Below are positions 60,332-64,000 of a DNA stretch of 64,000 bases, in pieces. Every line of letters starts with the position of its first letter. The first letter of the stretch is position 1. The translations under genes were made by a program, and so were the position numbers. Origin of the DNA: Catellicoccus marimammalium. Its GTDB lineage: Bacteria; Bacillota; Bacilli; Lactobacillales; Catellicoccaceae. The DNA lies in the NCBI RefSeq assembly GCF_965139335.1, contig NZ_CBCSEL010000005.1. One strand, written 5' to 3'. The notes under the pieces are model-generated. The model saw only the letters and a program-made list of their open reading frames with translations. It was not told the DNA's origin and searched no databases.

Positions 60332-61045
60332 CTATGCACGAGTGAAAAAGCTACCTTTATAGCCCAATTTTCGTTTTAGTAATGTACGGATACCATACAC
60401 TGCTGCAGAAACCAATAATGTTAAAATTGGTGAGAAGGCTGGGTTCAAGCTTGTTGGTAAGAAGACCATCGTCATTTGTAAAATTGCCATCCAAATTAAC
60501 ATTAAGGCAGTAATAATCACTACAGATTTCCAAGTTTTTGGTTTTTTACTACGATCTGCTCCTGGACGATCATAGCGATAAATGAAGTGATATAATGCCC
60601 AAAAGACAACTCCACCACAAGCAGCAGATAAAATCATAGAAGTAACTCCCATCATCATTGGTTTTTGTGAGAACAATCCAATGATTCCGCTCATTGCTCC
60701 TAAAATCGCAAAGACCATCAAACTATTATCTAACCACATTTGCCAAAATGGCATTTCTTTTGGTGGTACTTTTGGTCCTTCTAAAATTAATTTCACGCAT
60801 TCATCTACTGTACCAAATTGTTGACGAGCAGTTTCTCCTTTACGTTGCCCCTCTACTAATTTTGGTAATAATTCATTGAGTACACGTTCTTGTTTTTCTA
60901 CATTGTAGTGATCACTTAATTTCTTTTTTAATTCATAAATATATTGTTCACTACGTTTAGATAATTTTTGTGCATATTGCTCATTTTCTGCTTTCATTTC
61001 CTCAAAGGATTTTTCATTTACTGTTTCTACCTTTTTTTCTGCCAT
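60332..61045 (-). CDS. DUF1129 family membrane protein
   Basis: The 237-residue protein has a charged, coiled-coil-like N-terminal half (about 1-95, rich in Glu, Lys, Gln) and four spans in the C-terminal half. It fits the DUF1129 family of Lactobacillales, of unknown function. It lies 11 bases behind ychF, last in the parA-parB-DUF951-ychF unit. Confidence 0.8.
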   Translation of the reverse strand: MAEKKVETVNEKSFEEMKAENEQYAQKLSKRSEQYIYELKKKLSDHYNVEKQERVLNELLPKLVEGQRKGETARQQFGTVDECVKLILEGPKVPPKEMPFWQMWLDNSLMVFAILGAMSGIIGLFSQKPMMMGVTSMILSAACGGVVFWALYHFIYRYDRPGADRSKKPKTWKSVVIITALMLIWMAILQMTMVFLPTSLNPAFSPILTLLVSAAVYGIRTLLKRKLGYKGSFFTRA

Positions 61046-61056
61046 TATTAACTCTC

Positions 61057-62157
61057 CTATACGTTGAATCGGAATTCCATAATATCGCCATCTTGAACTA
61101 CATAGTCTTTTCCTTCTAGACGGACACGACCTGCTTCTTTGGCTTTTGTCATAGAACCATATTTCATTAAATCATCAAAAGAAACAGTTTCCGCACGAAT
61201 AAATCCACGTTCAAAGTCAGAGTGAATGATTCCTGCAGTTTGTGGTGCTTTCATACCACGTTTAAATGTCCAAGCACGAACTTCTTTTTCTCCAGCTGTA
61301 AAGTAAGTAGCTAATCCTAATAAATGATAAGCTGCACGAATTAATTGATCTAATCCTGATTCTTCAATGCCTAAAGCTTCTAAAAATTCTTGTTTTTCGT
61401 CCTCTTCTAATTCAGCAATTTCTTCTTCAGCACGAGCACAAACGGCAATGACTTCAGCACCTTCATTAGCAGCATATTCTTTTACGCTTTGTAAATAAGC
61501 ATTATTTTCTAAATCAGCTAAATCTTCTTCTGCTACATTAGCTACATAAAGAACTGGTTTTGAAGTTAATAAGAATAAGTTACGGACGATGGGTTGTTCT
61601 TCCTCAGTAATTTCTACAGAACGTGCAGGTAAATTATTTTCTAATGCTTCTTTGATTTTCACCAATACATTATACTCTTTAACAGCTTCTGCATCTTTTG
61701 TTTTAGCAATTTTTTGTACACGAGTAATACGTTTATCAACAGATTCTAAATCGGCTAAAATCAATTCTAAGTTGATGGTTTCAATATCAGATAATGGATC
61801 TACTTTACCATCTACGTGAGTAATATTTTCATCATCAAAACAACGAACTACGTGGCAAATTGCATCCACATTACGAATGTTACTTAAAAATTGGTTCCCT
61901 AATCCTTCTCCTTTACTTGCTCCACGGACGATTCCAGCAATATCTGTAAATTCAAAAGTTGTAGGTACTGTTTTCTTTGGTGTAATTAATTCTGTTAATT
62001 TTTGCAAACGAGCATCTGGCACTTCAACAATCCCAACATTTGGTTCGATAGTCGCAAAAGGATAGTTTGCAGCTTCTGCTCCTGCTTTTGTAATTGCGTT
62101 AAATAATGTTGATTTTCCTACATTAGGTAATCCAACAATTCCTGCGGTTAAAGACAT
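61057..62157 (-). CDS. ychF: Redox-regulated ATPase YchF (OLA1 family)
   Basis: The 366-residue Obg-related protein has GLPNVGKSTLF (P-loop), TTFEFTDIAGIVRGASKGEGLGN (switch/G3) and a C-terminal TGS domain (AWTFKRGMKAPQTAGIIHSDFERGFIRAE). Members prefer ATP over GTP and bind ribosomes, with a role in translation quality and stress. It overlaps the DUF951 gene by 10 bases. Confidence 0.96.
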   Translation of the reverse strand: MSLTAGIVGLPNVGKSTLFNAITKAGAEAANYPFATIEPNVGIVEVPDARLQKLTELITPKKTVPTTFEFTDIAGIVRGASKGEGLGNQFLSNIRNVDAICHVVRCFDDENITHVDGKVDPLSDIETINLELILADLESVDKRITRVQKIAKTKDAEAVKEYNVLVKIKEALENNLPARSVEITEEEQPIVRNLFLLTSKPVLYVANVAEEDLADLENNAYLQSVKEYAANEGAEVIAVCARAEEEIAELEEDEKQEFLEALGIEESGLDQLIRAAYHLLGLATYFTAGEKEVRAWTFKRGMKAPQTAGIIHSDFERGFIRAETVSFDDLMKYGSMTKAKEAGRVRLEGKDYVVQDGDIMEFRFNV

Positions 62158-62372
62158 GATTCTTCCTCTTTTCTTCTAATAATTTTTTTTAATTTTTTAT
62201 CAAACTCTGGTCGTGGCATCATAACGATTCGTTGACAATGACAACAACGAATCTTAATATCTGCCCCTACACGAGTAATTTCCCATTCATTTTTTTGTTG
62301 CTTTACAGGCAAGCTCGTTTGACAAGCATGTAGTTTTTTCATTGCAACAATATCTCCAATTTGATAATCCAT
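62148..62372 (-). CDS. DUF951 family protein
   Basis: The 74-residue protein resembles DUF951 (MKKLHAC..., NEWEITRVGADIKIRC, then CCHCQRIVMMPRPEFDKKLKKII). Its Cys residues may bind a metal. The family usually sits between parB and ychF, as here: 2 bases behind parB and overlapping ychF. GGGAGGATAAGG precedes the ATG. Function unknown. Confidence 0.85.
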   Translation of the reverse strand: MDYQIGDIVAMKKLHACQTSLPVKQQKNEWEITRVGADIKIRCCHCQRIVMMPRPEFDKKLKKIIRRKEEESCL

Positions 62373-62374
62373 CC

Positions 62375-63229
62375 TTATCCTCCCTCTCCTATTTCTAATT
62401 GGTCTAAAAAAGTAGCAAAGTCTGAATCATCAGCAAAAAGTAATTCAACTTTTTTCCCTTTTCGTTTTAATTCAACTGGGATTTGGAATTTATGGCGTAA
62501 TTCATTTTCTATTTTCTCTTCATAGATAGAACGAGCCTTTTGTTCTTTTTGTTTTTTTGATAATGCCTTTTCTTGCCATTCCTTTAAATGTTGTTCAACT
62601 TCTCGAGCGTTCCATTGTTCTGCGATAATTTTTTTAGCAAAAGCTAATTGTTCTTTTTCTGATTTTAATCCTAGAACTGCCCGAGCTTTCCCAACCGCTA
62701 ATTCTTTATTCGTTACCATCTCTTGAATGGCTGGCGGTAAAGATAATAAGCGCAAATAATTGGCGATATAAGAACGACTTTTCCCTAAGCGCTGAGCTAA
62801 CTGCTCTTGTGTAATGTTCAATTGCTTCATTAATGTATCATAAGACTGTGCTTCTTCTAATGGCGTCAAATCTTCTCGTTGTAAATTTTCTAACACCGCA
62901 ATTTGCATCATTTCTTCATCTGCTAATTGACGAACAATACAAGGAACCGTTTCTTTTTTTAATTTTTGACTCGCACGGAAACGGCGCTCTCCAGCAATAA
63001 TTTCATAACCAAAAACAGAAGATTTTCGAACTAGAATCGGCTGAAAGATTCCATTTTTTTCAATAGATTGTGCTAATTCATCTAAGGCCGCTTCATCAAA
63101 AACTTTTCTTGGTTGATAAGGATTGGGACGCAATTGATCTAAGGCAATTTCTTCCACTACTTCTATTTCTAATTTTTCTTCTTCTGGAAAAAAGGCAGCC
63201 ATTCCCCTTCCTAATCCATGATGGTTCAT
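62375..63229 (-). CDS. parB: Chromosome-partitioning protein ParB (Spo0J)
   Basis: The 284-residue protein binds parS sites, loads CTP and spreads on DNA near the origin. It shows HGLGRGMAAFF at the N-terminus, the CTP-binding GERRFRASQKL box, a helix-turn-helix (ITQEQLAQRLGKSRSYIANYLRL) and a C-terminal dimer region. Its ATG overlaps the parA stop by 4 bases. I saw no parS palindrome (TGTTNCACGTGAAACA type) in the window. Confidence 0.96.
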   Translation of the reverse strand: MNHHGLGRGMAAFFPEEEKLEIEVVEEIALDQLRPNPYQPRKVFDEAALDELAQSIEKNGIFQPILVRKSSVFGYEIIAGERRFRASQKLKKETVPCIVRQLADEEMMQIAVLENLQREDLTPLEEAQSYDTLMKQLNITQEQLAQRLGKSRSYIANYLRLLSLPPAIQEMVTNKELAVGKARAVLGLKSEKEQLAFAKKIIAEQWNAREVEQHLKEWQEKALSKKQKEQKARSIYEEKIENELRHKFQIPVELKRKGKKVELLFADDSDFATFLDQLEIGEGG

Positions 63230-63975
63230 TGATCTACCTCCTCAACAAATTGTAAATAAGCTTGAGCTCCTTTGGAACGAGCATCATAATCCATAATTGC
63301 TTTTCCATGACTTGGTGCTTCTGATAGACGGACATTACGAGGAATCACAGTTTGATAAACCTTGTCCTTAAAGTACTTACGCACCTCTTCGCCAACTTCC
63401 ATTCCTAAATTTGTGCGAGCATCTTGCATCGTTAACAATACTCCTTCAATTTTTAATTGAGGATGAAAATGTTTTTGTACTAAACGCATTGTATTCAATA
63501 ATTGACTTAGTCCTTCTAAAGCATAATATTCACATTGCACAGGAATTAAGACAGAATCTGCTGCACAAAAAGCATTCAAAGTCATTAATCCTAAAGAAGG
63601 AGGACAATCAATAATAATATAATCCCACATTTCTTTTTCTTCTTGCAAGGCTTTCTGTAAAAAATATTCACGATGTTTTGCCTCAGCAATTTCGATGTCT
63701 GCTCCAGCTAATTGTACACTGGCAGGGGCTACACTTAATCCTTCACGATAAGTAGGTTGGATGATTTCGCGCAATGATTTTCGACCACGAATCACATCAT
63801 ACATATCATAAGAAAATTGATAAACTCCAAGTCCACTCGTTGCATTTCCTTGGGCATCCAAATCAATTAGTAATACTTGATATCCTTTATCTGCTAAACC
63901 GGCTGCTAAGTTAATACTTGTGGTTGTTTTTCCTACGCCACCTTTTTGGTTAGAGACCGCAATGATTTTTTTCAT
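63226..63975 (-). CDS. parA: Chromosome-partitioning ATPase ParA (Soj)
   Basis: The 249-residue protein has the deviant Walker A KGGVGKTTTSINLAAGLA, the switch LIDLDAQGNATSGLG and IIDCPPSLGLMTLNA. It works with ParB in origin segregation and replication control. Chromosomal ParA/Soj is supported by the ychF/DUF951 neighbours. AGGAGGTC precedes the ATG. Confidence 0.96.
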   Translation of the reverse strand: MKKIIAVSNQKGGVGKTTTSINLAAGLADKGYQVLLIDLDAQGNATSGLGVYQFSYDMYDVIRGRKSLREIIQPTYREGLSVAPASVQLAGADIEIAEAKHREYFLQKALQEEKEMWDYIIIDCPPSLGLMTLNAFCAADSVLIPVQCEYYALEGLSQLLNTMRLVQKHFHPQLKIEGVLLTMQDARTNLGMEVGEEVRKYFKDKVYQTVIPRNVRLSEAPSHGKAIMDYDARSKGAQAYLQFVEEVDQ

Positions 63976-64000
63976 CTTTTGACCTCCTATAATGGTTTTT

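Noticed and set aside
62375..63975. parS site near parAB
   Set aside because: I looked for TGTTNCACGTGAAACA-like palindromes in the parAB region and saw none with an acceptable match.
1..64000. tRNA genes, CRISPR arrays, transposases or prophage genes
   Set aside because: I saw no cloverleaf with CCA-type ends, no regularly spaced repeats of 25-40 bases and no transposase or integrase signature. The restriction island has no recognisable attachment sites.

Overview
The window is a low-GC Gram-positive chromosome segment, most likely from the order Lactobacillales and close to the Enterococcaceae. The evidence is an SMK-box (SAM-III) leader in front of metK, a serS T-box, a sigma-54/LevR-type mannose PTS, ManO (DUF956), an EcfA1-EcfA2-EcfT module joined to truA, CcpA-type cre sites and strong GGAGG ribosome sites. 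The species cannot be fixed from sequence alone. One ambiguous base lies at 8550.

Layout. 1-205: three evenly spaced strong promoters fire leftwards out of the window, as in front of an rRNA operon. 249-6518: two large TagF-like cell-surface polymer proteins. 6776-9522: nucleoside phosphorolysis operon deoB-punA-deoD. 9805-13341: a small immunity-like gene, serS with its T-box, an unknown gene and a membrane acyltransferase. 13444-15675: a secreted GH63 glucosidase under a cre site. 15727-22684: a restriction-modification island (one McrC-like nuclease, two McrB-like AAA+ proteins, two m5C methyltransferases). 22861-25589: AIM24 protein, a two-gene redox operon and its MerR regulator. 25636-27677: rpsI, rplM and an epimerase-like gene. 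27916-30019: an array of small, partly duplicated membrane-protein genes. 30161-32383: ribose operon rbsK-rbsD-rbsU. 32490-35694: ecfA1-ecfA2-ecfT-truA. 35744-38309: sulfur-related pair, a membrane protein, chorismate mutase and ManO. 38470-44709: mannose-family PTS and its sigma-54 activator. 44749-45639: a membrane protein. 45737-52033: LacI-family regulator, cdd, bmpA and nupABC (nucleoside uptake). 52227-58909: ABC-F ATPase with a leader terminator, GntP permease, PAP2 phosphatase, mnmL-mnmM tRNA modification pair and a drug exporter. 58993-63975: metK, then parA-parB-DUF951-ychF-DUF1129, a neighbourhood usually found near oriC.

How it fits together. Much of the window serves nucleoside and ribose use: BmpA-NupABC imports nucleosides, Cdd deaminates cytidine, PunA and DeoD split purine nucleosides, DeoB turns ribose-1-phosphate into ribose-5-phosphate, and RbsU/D/K handle free ribose. 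The mannose PTS is controlled by a sigma-54 promoter whose likely activator-binding sites lie inside the 3' end of the activator gene.

The most interesting items are the restriction island with two McrB modules that share the motor but differ in the N-terminal domain, the small-membrane-protein array, a candidate -1 frameshift in the AIM24 gene, the SD-hairpin-start arrangement of deoD, the enhancer-like 13-mers upstream of the PTS, the leader terminator of the ABC-F gene, and a TagF-like pair in which one member has lost its catalytic residues.
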